Source of the DNA: Hyphomicrobium sp.
GTDB taxonomy: Bacteria > Pseudomonadota > Alphaproteobacteria > Rhizobiales > Hyphomicrobiaceae
DNA length: 64,000 bases
Assembly: GCA_003987725.1 (NCBI GenBank)
Contig: RXJH01000001.1
Span: forward strand, 434,001-498,000
Direction: 5' to 3'
Shown: positions 27,060 through 35,633 of the stretch, in pieces
Layout of the letters: each line of letters starts with the position of its first letter
Position numbering within the stretch: position 1 is the stretch's first letter
Position numbers and translations under genes: made by a program
The notes under the pieces: generated by a model
Told to the model about the DNA's origin: nothing
Databases searched by the model: none
Seen by the model: only the letters and a program-made list of their open reading frames with translations

Positions 27060-27773
27060 TCAGTGCATCGCCTCCTTGATCACTTCGAACGACCGCACAT
27101 CGTAGGCGGGCTCAAGATTTTTGAGAAAGTCGAGTGGCGCTTCTTCGACTTCGGGCTGCCGCCAGTGGAGATCGAACGTCAGGAGCGTACGCTCGGATTG
27201 CGTGCTTTGGCTGAACCCCTGAAAGCGAGCTTGGATGCCCGTGCCGCGCAAAAGCTCGCTCATGTCTGGAAATGGCGGGCCTTCTGCAGCGGACGCAACG
27301 ATGAGCTGTGCCCGCTGATCGCGGGGGATGCGGATATCGATCCAGCGAAGTACCGAGAGCGTTAGAACGATCAAAACCGTTCCGCAGCTGCCGAGGATGA
27401 GCTGGCCACCGCCAAAGCAGATGCCGATGACGCTCACCGCCCAAATCGTTGCCGCGGTCGTGACGCCCGAAACCAAATTCCCGCGTTTCAGAATGACGCC
27501 GCCGCCGATGAAGCCCACGCCCGTGAGAATGCCGAGCGGCAGACGCATCACGTCCATGGTCGTGAACATGTCCGGCGTCTTGCCCGTAAGCCCAAGCAAG
27601 ATGTTTGCTTGGCTCGTCGCGATGCAGGCGGCAAGACCAACCAGGACCGTAGTGCGAAGCCCCGCACTGTGACTGGCACTTTCCCGGTTCAGACCGACCA
27701 AGATGCACGCAATTAGCGTAAGCACCAGGCGCCCCGCGATCTCGAATGCGGTGGGATGTAAGTGCATTTCCAT
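27060..27773 (-). CDS. MgtC/SapB family membrane protein
   Basis: 237 aa. About five transmembrane helices occupy the first 140 residues, with the family signatures RESASHSAGLRTTVLVGLAA and LPLGILTGVGFIGGGVILK. A soluble C-terminal domain (about 150-237) follows. MgtC proteins affect magnesium-limited growth and F-ATPase activity and help intracellular survival in pathogens; the role here is unknown. The RBS GGAGAA lies about 10 nt before the ATG. It is convergent with copA, 43 bp apart. Confidence 0.92.
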   Translation of the reverse strand: MEMHLHPTAFEIAGRLVLTLIACILVGLNRESASHSAGLRTTVLVGLAACIATSQANILLGLTGKTPDMFTTMDVMRLPLGILTGVGFIGGGVILKRGNLVSGVTTAATIWAVSVIGICFGGGQLILGSCGTVLIVLTLSVLRWIDIRIPRDQRAQLIVASAAEGPPFPDMSELLRGTGIQARFQGFSQSTQSERTLLTFDLHWRQPEVEEAPLDFLKNLEPAYDVRSFEVIKEAMH

Positions 27774-28000
27774 TGCGGACGTTCTCCATTCTTAAACGGT
27801 CAAGCGCATAAAAATGATCTCATGCGGCTGTAGGCTGAACATTTCATCGGCCTCGGCGACGGGAAACTGTTAACTCCATGACGAAGGGCGTTTTGCATTG
27901 CCTTGCCGCCGGTCCCGGCTGCATCTTACCATGCCGCGACGAGCGGAAAGGTTTGGTATGCCCCCCATGCAACAACAGACCTCTTGTCTGAGCTAATGCA

Positions 28001-29791
28001 ATGACACGCCACCGCATCCTCTTTTTCGGACTGCTCATCTGGGCTCTGGCGATGATCGTGCCGGACTTCGTGCGCGCGGTTCGCCCACTCGGCTCGTTCG
28101 GCTTTTACGCCGACAGCAACGGCTTGATCTATGACGTCGCGGGACCGTTCGAGAGCGAGACTCAATCACCCGCCTGGAAGGCCGGCGTGCGCGCCGGGGA
28201 CCGTCTCGACTTCACACGCATGCGCTGCATTCCCTATGACGCTTATGTTTGCGCGAGCACGATAGCGGCCGTCGGCGGCAACGAATATGTGCTGCCCGGA
28301 CGGCAGACGACCATCGATCTCCTGCCGACGGCGACGGAAAGTGCGCGGGACGTAACGCTGATCGCTGATCCTCGCCCGACGAACTGGTTCGCCCGGCTGG
28401 TTTTGGCCCTCGATCAGATTGCGGGCATCGCAGTCATCCTCGCCGCCGGCTGGCTTGTTTGGACACGGCCGAGCCGTATGACTTGGGGCTTCTTCCTCTA
28501 CGTGATCTGGTACAATCCAGGACAAGCCTACGAGTTTTATGCGCAATTGCAGCGCTGGCCGCTGTTGCTTCTGGCGCAGAACGTGCTCGGCAGCATTTCG
28601 CAAGCGGCGGGCTATGCAGGCCTGCTGGTGTTCGTGATGCGGGCGCCGACCGGAGCCATTCAACCGCCGTGGGACCGCTTCGAACGGCCGCTGCCTCCAC
28701 TTGCCGCCGTCGTTGCCGTCGTGCTGATGGCCGCCTACGGCAACGCATTTGGTTTCCATACCGAACTCTTGATGCGGGCGACGATCCTTTTCGGAATCAT
28801 CGTGAGCGTCGCCGCCGTCGCGATCCTCCTCAAGAGACGCAGTTCGCTCTCGCCTAAGGACAATCAGCGTCTCAGATGGGTGATGTGGGGATGCCTGATC
28901 GGTCTGCCCGCGTTCGTCATAGCCGATCTCAACGAATACACGACGCTTTTTGCGAATTGGGACGGGTTCGTTCTGCCCGAGGATATCGTCGGGCTTCTCT
29001 ATCTCGTGAATGGTATTCTGTGCCTTTTCGTCGTCGAAGCCATACGCCGCCAGCGCGTCGTCAACGTCGCCATACCGCTGCGGCGCGTTACCGTCCTGGC
29101 GCTGATGACGAGCTTGCCGGCGTTGCTTCTTCATCAGCAAGCGGAACATCTGCACGAACTCGTCGAGCTTCCCGGCTGGTCGTGGCTCGTCATCGGTGCG
29201 CTCGTTCTCTTCGTGATCAGCAGGCTACATGAATGGTCGGTCGAGCTTGCGGACAGCTATTTCAATCGCGTGCTCGACAAGACGGAAAAGGAAATCGCGG
29301 GCGCCATCATGAGCGCGAAGACGGCGGAAGAGATCGACCGGCTTCTGTCGGATGGCGTCGCCAGGGCCCTGAAGCTTGCCTCGGCGGCGACCTTCCGAAG
29401 GACGGAGAGCGGCTTTCATCGCTTCGAAGTCAGCGTGGGCTGGGATGACACGGCGGTGCGCGATTTACGTGCCGGCGAGGGAGCGATGAAAAATCTGCTC
29501 GAGGGCGAGACGAGTAGCTTCGAAAAAGCCGCTGCCGAGGAGGCTGGGTTTCCGGCTGAACTCGATTTGCCGATCTTCGCGGTTCCTGCTGCGAACCGCC
29601 TTCACACCTATGCCGTGACGCTTTACGGCCCGCACGAGGCCGGCACCGACATCGATTCCAACGAACGGGAAATGCTGGTCAATCTCGGGCGGCATGCGGC
29701 CGACGCGTATACGCGCGCCGAGACCGAGACGCTTCGGAAGACGATCGCCGAACTTCGCGCGCAGCCAGATTTAAGCCGCGGGATGGCATGA
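28001..29791 (+). CDS. Multi-pass membrane signalling-like protein: PDZ-like periplasmic domain, 7-8 TM helices, GAF-like cytoplasmic domain
   Basis: 596 aa. One N-terminal TM helix (about 5-24) is followed by a periplasmic segment (26-125) with a PDZ-like core, SPAWKAGVRAGDRLDF. Seven or so TM helices run from about 128 to 410 (for example IAGIAVILAAGWLVW, LAAVVAVVLMAAY, LIVIGALVLFVI-like stretches). The cytoplasmic end begins ADSYFNRVLDKTEKEIAGAI, like the linker of ComP-type sensor kinases, and continues as a GAF-like domain to about 570. No histidine kinase, GGDEF or cyclase domain follows, so the output is missing or supplied by a partner. It has no co-directional neighbour; cspA is convergent downstream. 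Confidence 0.75.
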   Translation: MTRHRILFFGLLIWALAMIVPDFVRAVRPLGSFGFYADSNGLIYDVAGPFESETQSPAWKAGVRAGDRLDFTRMRCIPYDAYVCASTIAAVGGNEYVLPGRQTTIDLLPTATESARDVTLIADPRPTNWFARLVLALDQIAGIAVILAAGWLVWTRPSRMTWGFFLYVIWYNPGQAYEFYAQLQRWPLLLLAQNVLGSISQAAGYAGLLVFVMRAPTGAIQPPWDRFERPLPPLAAVVAVVLMAAYGNAFGFHTELLMRATILFGIIVSVAAVAILLKRRSSLSPKDNQRLRWVMWGCLIGLPAFVIADLNEYTTLFANWDGFVLPEDIVGLLYLVNGILCLFVVEAIRRQRVVNVAIPLRRVTVLALMTSLPALLLHQQAEHLHELVELPGWSWLVIGALVLFVISRLHEWSVELADSYFNRVLDKTEKEIAGAIMSAKTAEEIDRLLSDGVARALKLASAATFRRTESGFHRFEVSVGWDDTAVRDLRAGEGAMKNLLEGETSSFEKAAAEEAGFPAELDLPIFAVPAANRLHTYAVTLYGPHEAGTDIDSNEREMLVNLGRHAADAYTRAETETLRKTIAELRAQPDLSRGMA

Positions 29792-29795
29792 CGTG

Positions 29796-29833
29796 AAAAG
29801 CAAAAGCCGCGAATACGCATGCGTACCCGCGGC
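29796..29833 (-). terminator. Rho-independent terminator of cspA
   Basis: The stem GCCGCG/CGCGGC encloses the perfect palindrome TACGCATGCGTA, giving a long hairpin at 29806-29833. On the minus strand it is followed by TTTTGCTTTT. It lies between the convergent membrane protein stop (29791) and the cold-shock gene. Confidence 0.75.
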
Positions 29834-29907
29834 CCATGTGACCTAGACCAAAAAAGCGAAAGACACCGCCGGGAAGGCCATCGACCCTACCCGCAGCGCA
29901 ATGTCAC

Positions 29908-30117
29908 TTAAGCGCTCTGAATGACGCTGACGGCAATCTTGCCCGAGCGACGATCGGTTTCGGTCTCGAAAGCGACCTTCTGGCCCTGCGACAGGCCGCG
30001 CATTCCGGCGCGCTCGAGAGCCGTTGCGTGCACGAACACGTCGTTTCCGCCCTGGTCCGGCGCAATGAAGCCGTAGCCCTTCTGATCGTTATAGAATTTC
30101 ACGGTACCCGTGATCAT
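29908..30117 (-). CDS. Cold-shock protein, CspA family
   Basis: 69 aa, a single cold-shock domain that binds single-stranded RNA/DNA through two motifs: KGYGFI (RNP1) and DVFVHATAL (RNP2). The start MITGTVKFYNDQ is typical. RBS AAAGGGA lies about 8 nt before the ATG. An RNA chaperone, possibly induced by cold or in stationary phase. Monocistronic, with its own terminator. Confidence 0.95.
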   Translation of the reverse strand: MITGTVKFYNDQKGYGFIAPDQGGNDVFVHATALERAGMRGLSQGQKVAFETETDRRSGKIAVSVIQSA

Positions 30118-30512
30118 AGAATGTTCCCTTTAGGCTCTGATGGTTGAGGCTGTCCCATGCGTCAATGCGGACGCATACGCCGGCCTCGCAGTTCGATTTT
30201 GGAAAGACGTCTGTGCGCTTGGCTGCGCCAGAGGCTGAGTGCCTCGCAATATCCGGCCAAAGTTCGATGGCCGTCGATAGCACGCATAAAGCTGGATGGA
30301 TACCGCTAGTTTCCGGCCATCGATCAACTTTTCGGCTCGGGCTCCCGAAAAATGCGCCGGTGTACGTCTTCCGGAACAAACCATAAAGCCTAATTGTCTA
30401 TGTGAGAGTTTAGTGGCAGGGAGCCGCCCCTCGACCGCTTCCCGGCTTTGGATAAGCCGGAAAATGGCCATTTGACGCGATCGGCCGAACAACGGTTAAG
30501 TTGCGAGGACGC
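30118..30512. other. Divergent intergenic region between cspA and the dehydrogenase gene
   Basis: About 395 bp with no convincing gene on either strand. It should hold the cspA leader and promoter. TTGACG occurs about 55 bp before the cspA ATG on the minus strand, but without a good -10 at the right distance. Confidence 0.4.
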
Positions 30513-31391
30513 ATGAAAATCGGATTTATCGGCTTGGGGCATATGGGCTCCGGGCTCGCGGCCAACCTGCTCAAGGCCGGACACGATGTCACCGTCTATA
30601 ACCGCACGCGCGCAAAGGCCGAGGCACTGGCATCCGAAGGGGCCAAAATCGCGGTGACGCCGAGCGACGCTTGCAGGGGCGAAGCCGTCTTCACCATGCT
30701 GGCGGACGACAAGGCCCTCGAGGCGGTGGTGTACGGGGACGGCGGCCTGCTTGCGACGCTCGACAAGGGCGCCATCCATATTTCGTCGAGCACGATCAGC
30801 GTCGCGCTCTCGAAGCGCCTAGCCGAAGACCACGGCAAAAAAGGTCAGCTCTACGTTGCCGCCCCCGTGTTCGGTCGCCCGGAAGCTGCAGCGGCAAAAA
30901 AGCTTTTCGTTGTCGCCGCCGGGAAGAGCGACGCCGTAAAGGCAGTTCTTCCGCTCTTGGACGCCATCGGACAAAAGACGTTCACGATTTCCGAGCAGGC
31001 GGAAGCGGCAAACATCGTGAAACTCAGCGGCAATTTTCTAATCGCTGCCGTTATTGAATCGCTCGGCGAGGCCATGGCCCTCGTTGGCAAAGCCGGCGTC
31101 GATAAACACCAGTATCTCGAGATCCTGACGTCGACGCTGTTCGGCGCGCCCGTCTACAAGACTTACGGCACGCTGCTCGCCGACGGAAAATTCGAGCCGG
31201 CGGGCTTTGCGGCTCCTCTCGGACTGAAGGACATTGGACTGGCGCTCGCTGCGGGGCAGGACTTACGCGTGCCGCTGCCGCTCGCCAGCCTGCTGCGCGA
31301 CCGCTTTTTGACGTTGCTCGCAAATGGCGGCGACAATCTCGATTGGTCAGCCGTCGGATCACTTGCTGCGAAGGACGCGGGCGAAGCGTAA
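30513..31391 (+). CDS. NAD(P)-dependent beta-hydroxyacid dehydrogenase (3-hydroxyisobutyrate dehydrogenase family)
   Basis: 292 aa. The N-terminal Rossmann motif GFIGLGHMGSGLAANLLKAGH is followed by NRT, which suggests NADP(H). The substrate-binding segment GQLYVAAPVFGRPEAA replaces the usual DAPVSGG. The catalytic Lys is in EAANIVKLSGNFLIAA, and the C-terminal helical domain ends FEPAGFAAPLGLKDIGLALAA. This pattern is closest to the GLYR/imine-reductase-like branch rather than true 3-hydroxyisobutyrate dehydrogenase. The substrate is unknown. It is followed by a P450 gene 140 bp away on the same strand. Confidence 0.88.
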   Translation: MKIGFIGLGHMGSGLAANLLKAGHDVTVYNRTRAKAEALASEGAKIAVTPSDACRGEAVFTMLADDKALEAVVYGDGGLLATLDKGAIHISSSTISVALSKRLAEDHGKKGQLYVAAPVFGRPEAAAAKKLFVVAAGKSDAVKAVLPLLDAIGQKTFTISEQAEAANIVKLSGNFLIAAVIESLGEAMALVGKAGVDKHQYLEILTSTLFGAPVYKTYGTLLADGKFEPAGFAAPLGLKDIGLALAAGQDLRVPLPLASLLRDRFLTLLANGGDNLDWSAVGSLAAKDAGEA

Positions 31392-31468
31392 TTTCGCTCG
31401 CAGGAATGTGCGCAAAGCCGGAGGCTTTGGACTGACTGAATTGGGTGTTTTTAGATTCCATTGACTTC

Positions 31469-31487
31469 GACACACCGGAAATGTGTC
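31469..31487. promoter_or_regulatory. Inverted repeat upstream of the P450 gene, possible operator
   Basis: GACACA-CCGGAAA-TGTGTC, 6-bp perfect arms with a 7-bp centre, 45 bp before the P450 ATG and overlapping TTGACT at 31461. It could bind a dimeric repressor; no regulator gene lies next to it. Confidence 0.35.
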
Positions 31488-31532
31488 AACGCTATTTTTG
31501 AACATCGATTTTTCTGCTGTTGCGATGCTGTC

Positions 31533-32882
31533 ATGAGCAGATCGATCACAATCGCGAAAGCCGGTCTGCCGCCTGGTCCCAAAGGCACACTGATCGGCGG
31601 CAATATCGCTCAGATGGGACCTCGCAGGGTCGATTTCTTTCTCGATCTTGCGCAGACATACGGGCCTGTCGCGAGCTTTCGCGTCGGCCGCTGGCGCGTC
31701 TTTCTCGTCAGCGATCCGGAGCTGATCCAGCAGGTTCTGGTGACCGATGCGCGGCACTACATCAAGCATTTCGGCGCGCGCACATTCAAACCGATCCTCG
31801 GCAACGGGCTGGTGACGAGCGAGGGCGATTTCTGGCTCAGTCAGCGGCGCATGATGCAGCCGTCGTTTCTGAAGGCGCTCGTGTTGTCCTATGCGCCGAT
31901 CATGGCCGAACTCACAGCGGCGATGCTTGCGCAGTGGGCACCCGGAAAGGCGGTCGATCTCGAATTCGAATTCAGCGGCCTGACAAGCGCAATCGCTCTC
32001 AAAACGCTTTTCGGCCTCGATGACCACGGCGATCGCGCAAAGGTGGATGCGAGCCTGATCGAGACATTCGATTCGCTGACGGCACGCGTCGACGCAGCCA
32101 TTCGACTGCCGCTCTGGATGCCGACGCCGACGAATTTGAGACTGCGCCGAGCCATCGCGAACGTCAAAGCGCTCGTTGACGGTTTCATCGCGCAGAAGCG
32201 GTCTCGTCCGCTCGCAAACGATCTGTTGTCGACGATGATCACAGCCCAGCGCGAAGACGGATCGCGCATGAGCGACCGGCAGCTCCGCGATGAAGCCGTG
32301 ACGCTCTATCTCGCCGGTTATGAAACGACGGCGTTGACGCTCACCTGGAGCTGGTACCTCCTCTCGCAGCATCCGGAAGCCGAGCGAAAGCTTGTTGACG
32401 AGTGGCGCCGGGTTCTCGGCGGAAGGTCGCCCAATGCGGAGGATCTCACCGCGCTTCCGTACACGTCTGCCGTCATCAACGAGGCGATGCGGCTTTATCC
32501 GCCCGTGTACGCCATTGGCCGGGAGGCAATGACCGAACTCGAACTCGGGGGATACCGCGTCAAGCGCGGATACACGATCCTGATGAGCCAATGGGTCAGC
32601 CACCGCGATCCGAAATACTTCCCCGAACCCGAGCGCTTCCTGCCCGAGCGTTGGCTTGATGGATTGGCTGCGCGGTTGCCGAAATTCGCTTATTACCCCT
32701 TCGGCGGCGGCCAGCGGCTCTGCATCGGAAGTCACTTCGCGACGATGGAGGCGATGATCGTGCTCGCGACCGTGGGGCAGAAATACAAGTTCACCCTCGC
32801 CCCGGATGCGGTCATCGACATCAAGCCGCAGATCACGATGCCGCCGAAATTCGGCATGCCGGCGACGCTCGAACTTCGTTGA
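31533..32882 (+). CDS. Cytochrome P450
   Basis: 449 aa soluble P450 monooxygenase. The I-helix oxygen-binding motif is AGYETT (261-266), the K-helix ExxR is E317-R320 (NEAMRLYPP), and the heme-ligand loop FGGGQRLCIG has the thiolate Cys at 397. The proline-rich start GLPPGPKGTLIGG is typical of the fatty-acid/CYP4-like bacterial groups. No fused reductase is present, so it needs separate ferredoxin or flavodoxin partners, which are not in the window. The next gene is an SDR 74 bp on, so hydroxylation followed by alcohol oxidation is a plausible shared pathway. Confidence 0.95.
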   Translation: MSRSITIAKAGLPPGPKGTLIGGNIAQMGPRRVDFFLDLAQTYGPVASFRVGRWRVFLVSDPELIQQVLVTDARHYIKHFGARTFKPILGNGLVTSEGDFWLSQRRMMQPSFLKALVLSYAPIMAELTAAMLAQWAPGKAVDLEFEFSGLTSAIALKTLFGLDDHGDRAKVDASLIETFDSLTARVDAAIRLPLWMPTPTNLRLRRAIANVKALVDGFIAQKRSRPLANDLLSTMITAQREDGSRMSDRQLRDEAVTLYLAGYETTALTLTWSWYLLSQHPEAERKLVDEWRRVLGGRSPNAEDLTALPYTSAVINEAMRLYPPVYAIGREAMTELELGGYRVKRGYTILMSQWVSHRDPKYFPEPERFLPERWLDGLAARLPKFAYYPFGGGQRLCIGSHFATMEAMIVLATVGQKYKFTLAPDAVIDIKPQITMPPKFGMPATLELR

Positions 32883-32956
32883 CGGCTTCACGCCGCTTCC
32901 GTCAATCGCTGCGCGCCGATAAAGTTGCCGCGTCAGCGAAAACAAGAGGTCTCGGC

Positions 32957-33718
32957 ATGAGTGCGAAGGTCGTCGCGATCACGGGCGGGGCTCAGGGCAT
33001 TGGACGGGCCATAGGCTACGCGTTCGCCAAAGCGGGCTATGCCATTTCGCTTGCCGATCCGGTGGCGGACGCCGGCGAAGAGGCGGCGGCGCACATCCGA
33101 GAGCTCGGAGCGCTTTGTCTTTTCGAACGCGCCGACACATCCCAAGAAGCCGACGTGAAGCGATGGATTGCGCAAACGAGCAAAGATCTCGGCTGCCCTC
33201 ACGTGCTCGTCAACAATGCGGGCATCAGCGCCAACAAGCCATTCCTCGAACTTCCGATAGAGGATTTCGATCGCGTGCAGGCGGTCAACGTCCGTGGCGC
33301 GGTGATGTGCTCGCAGGCCGTCGCGCGGGAAATGGTGATGCAGAAGATCGGCGGCGCGATCATCAATATCGCATCGACGCGCGCTTTCATGTCGGAAGCG
33401 AATACGGAAGCCTACACGGCGTCGAAGGGTGCGATCCTGGCGCTGACTCACGGCATGGCCATCAGCCTCGGACAATATGGCATTCGCGTCAATTCGGTGA
33501 GCCCGGGCTGGATCGAGACGAGCGATTGGCAATTCTCAGGCCGGGCCAAAGAGCCGCATCATTCCAAGGCTGATAACGAGCAGCATCCGGCCGGACGCGT
33601 CGGCGTGCCGGATGATATCGCCAAGGCGTGCTTGTTTCTTGCGGAGAGCGCCGACTTCATGACCGGGCAAAACATCACGATCGATGGGGGCATGACTGTG
33701 AAGATGATCTATGTGTGA
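32957..33718 (+). CDS. SDR family oxidoreductase, downstream of P450
   Basis: 253 aa from MSAKVVAITGG; an in-frame upstream extension to 32879 overlaps the P450 stop and has no family similarity. The cofactor loop is TGGAQGIG, LADP after the second strand suggests NAD, and LVNNAG is present. The catalytic residues are Ser in NIASTRAF and Tyr/Lys in YTASKG. The C-terminus GQNITIDGGMTVKMIYV is typical. GAGG precedes the ATG. It is probably co-transcribed with the P450. Confidence 0.92.
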   Translation: MSAKVVAITGGAQGIGRAIGYAFAKAGYAISLADPVADAGEEAAAHIRELGALCLFERADTSQEADVKRWIAQTSKDLGCPHVLVNNAGISANKPFLELPIEDFDRVQAVNVRGAVMCSQAVAREMVMQKIGGAIINIASTRAFMSEANTEAYTASKGAILALTHGMAISLGQYGIRVNSVSPGWIETSDWQFSGRAKEPHHSKADNEQHPAGRVGVPDDIAKACLFLAESADFMTGQNITIDGGMTVKMIYV

Positions 33719-33786
33719 GCTTGGAGCGCTCGCAATAGTACCTCAATTCCAGGTTATATGATTTGTCACGCACACGGACGAGGACG

Positions 33787-34656
33787 ATGCACGTGACAAA
33801 TGCGACGATCGACAGCGTCTCCGATACAGCTTTTTGGGTTGCGCATTACCGGAGCGTCGAGACCAAACGGAACGACGCCCTTTTTCGCGATCCGCTTGCA
33901 GGCACTCTTGCAGGCGACCGCGGAAAGTCGATTGCCGAGTCGATGCCGCGCGGCTTCATGTCGTTCTGGGTCATAGCTATCCGCACGCGCATTATCGATG
34001 ATTTCGTTCGCACTGCCGTCAACGAAGGGGTGGACACGGTTCTCAATCTCGGCGCGGGGCTCGATACGCGGCCCTACCGCATGGATCTTCCCGCTTCCTT
34101 GACCTGGATCGAAGCCGACTACCCGCATGTGATCGCGTACAAGGAAGACCGGCTCGCGCAAGAAACGACGCGTTTCAAGCTGACGCGGGTCAAGTGCGAT
34201 TTGGCAGACGCGGCTGCGCGACGGCAGCTCTTCGCCACCACCAATGCGCACGCGAAAAAATTGCTCGTGCTGACCGAAGGTGTCGTGCCGTATCTGACGG
34301 CAGAGGAAGTGGCCGCGCTCGCCGACGATCTTGGCGGCCTCGATCATGCGGCAGGCTGGATCGTCGATTTCTTCACGCCGGAACTGATCGCGGCGCGCGA
34401 GCGGATGATGGGAAGCCGTTTGAAGAATGCGCCATTCCGATTTCGGCCCGACGACTGGTCCGGATTTTTCGCGGCGCACGGCTGGCGCGCAACCGATATC
34501 CGCTACCTAGCCGAGGAAGCGGATCGCCTCGGCAGGCCCATCGAGATGCCCTTGCCCGTGAAGCTGATGTTTATCCTGCAATCGATGTTCATGTCGAAAG
34601 GGCGCGGGGAGCGATTTCGAAAAGCCGCGGGCTACGCCATGCTGCAGCCCGCATGA
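33787..34656 (+). CDS. Class I SAM-dependent methyltransferase, leucine carboxyl methyltransferase (LCM/Ppm1) family
   Basis: 289 aa from MHVTNATIDSVSDTAFWVA (a TTG at 33763 is possible). The signature VLNLGAGLDTRPYRMD is the SAM-binding motif of the LCM/TIGR00027 family; LLVLTEGVVPYL and an N-terminal FRDPLAGTLAG are also family features. Bacterial members methylate small-molecule carboxylates or hydroxyls, often in secondary or lipid metabolism; the substrate is unknown. It lies 68 bp after the SDR on the same strand. Confidence 0.9.
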   Translation: MHVTNATIDSVSDTAFWVAHYRSVETKRNDALFRDPLAGTLAGDRGKSIAESMPRGFMSFWVIAIRTRIIDDFVRTAVNEGVDTVLNLGAGLDTRPYRMDLPASLTWIEADYPHVIAYKEDRLAQETTRFKLTRVKCDLADAAARRQLFATTNAHAKKLLVLTEGVVPYLTAEEVAALADDLGGLDHAAGWIVDFFTPELIAARERMMGSRLKNAPFRFRPDDWSGFFAAHGWRATDIRYLAEEADRLGRPIEMPLPVKLMFILQSMFMSKGRGERFRKAAGYAMLQPA

Positions 34657-34783
34657 TGTTACAGCCCACATCCGGCTAAAGCTCTTTGCAAGATTAAGCC
34701 CCGACGCTGTTGGACGCCGGGGCTCCAGCGGCTCCATCGGACGAAGAACCGCTGCCTTAGCTCATCGCCAAGGATCTTGTTGT

Positions 34784-34963
34784 TTACACGCGTCTTCGAA
34801 GAACGCTCGCGAGAAGGCCGACAACGATAAACACGACGGCGACCATCAATAGGAGGTGAGCGCCGGAAATGGCCGTGCCGGCCACGCCGCCGAAACCAAG
34901 TGCGGCTGCGACGATGGCGATAATCAAAAAGACGATCGCGTAGTAAATGAGATTACCACCCAT
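34784..34963 (-). CDS. DUF1328 small membrane protein
   Basis: 59 aa from MGGNLIYYAIVFLIIAIVAAALG; the ATG at 34981 would add six residues. Two transmembrane helices flank the conserved LGFGGVAGTA turn, the DUF1328/YtjA signature. A short basic end (SVLRRRV) follows. These proteins are common stress-associated inner-membrane peptides of unknown function. Confidence 0.88.
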   Translation of the reverse strand: MGGNLIYYAIVFLIIAIVAAALGFGGVAGTAISGAHLLLMVAVVFIVVGLLASVLRRRV

Positions 34964-35290
34964 GCGGGCCTCCATATCCATGTGTTCGGGCTAGCAACGC
35001 GCACCGGACTCATTGAGTTCCGCAGATCAAAAAGAGCTATTTCCGGCTGAAAAATCTCAGCTCCTTGAATCGATTCAGCAATTCTCCGGAACGTTCCCGA
35101 TGCTCGCGGCACTTCGCTCCGCTGATGGATCATTGTGGCGATCGCGCCTGCCGCTCGCTGCGAACACGATAGCTTTTTCCATTTTTTCAAGTGCGTTGAT
35201 CAGAAAGATTAAACTTGTTCAAGTCGCGGAAACCATCACGCCGCGAGCCGGTTTGCTTTGAGATTGAAGCAGACGGAAAGGATATGGCTC
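34964..35290. other. Intergenic region between two divergent small envelope-protein genes
   Basis: About 325 bp. The open frames here are short and featureless. It should carry promoters for the DUF1328 gene and the secreted 85-aa protein. No clear operator was seen. Confidence 0.4.
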
Positions 35291-35548
35291 ATGAAGGTTG
35301 TGACGACTGCGGCTCTCTTAGGCGCAAGCATGCTCGCATTCACGGCGACGACGGCATCGGCCGACATCGTTTGCAACGGCGATGGCGACTGCTGGCACGT
35401 CAAGGAGCGCCACAAATACACCCCGGATCTCCATCTCCGCATCCATCCAGATTCCTGGAAGTGGCGCGATTCAGACGCAACGCATTACCGGTGGCGCGAG
35501 CATGAAGGCCGCGGCTATTGGCGCGGAGGCGTGTGGGTCGACCTGTAA
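35291..35548 (+). CDS. Small secreted protein rich in His, Trp and Arg (85 aa)
   Basis: MKVVTTAALLGASMLAFTATTASA is a clean Sec signal peptide with an ASA cleavage site. The mature 61 residues hold two Cys (CNGDGDC), and many aromatic and basic residues (WHVKERHKY, YRWREHEGRGYWRGGVWVDL). Proteins ending this way occur across Rhizobiales as uncharacterised secreted proteins. AAAGGA lies about 10 nt before the ATG, supporting this start over the in-frame one at 35258. Confidence 0.8.
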   Translation: MKVVTTAALLGASMLAFTATTASADIVCNGDGDCWHVKERHKYTPDLHLRIHPDSWKWRDSDATHYRWREHEGRGYWRGGVWVDL

Positions 35549-35573
35549 AAACTACGATTAAGAGTAATCGCTA

Positions 35574-35609
35574 TAAAAAATGCCATCCTCGGTGTGCCGA
35601 GGATGGCAT
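35574..35609 (-). terminator. Strong Rho-independent terminator of pccB
   Basis: ATGCCATCCTCGG / CCGAGGATGGCAT is a perfect 13-bp stem with a TGTG loop (35580-35609). On the minus strand it is followed directly by TTTTTTTATAG. It lies 25 bp beyond the pccB stop. Confidence 0.92.
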
Positions 35610-35633
35610 TCGATGTCGAAGCTCCGGCGACGC

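Noticed and set aside
27046-27077. 9-bp inverted repeat AAGGAGGCG/CGCCTCCTT between copA and mgtC
   Set aside because: It overlaps the mgtC stop, has a 14-nt loop and no T-run on either strand, so it was not called a terminator.
30390-30779. 129-codon minus frame upstream of the beta-hydroxyacid dehydrogenase
   Set aside because: It overlaps the start of the dehydrogenase in antisense and has no motif.
31359-32945. A 528-codon minus-strand frame opposite the P450 gene
   Set aside because: Shadow of the P450 coding strand; no recognisable protein features.
34697-34724. Hairpin AGCCCCG...CGGGGCT after the methyltransferase gene
   Set aside because: No T-run on the plus strand; a weak terminator is possible but not supportable.
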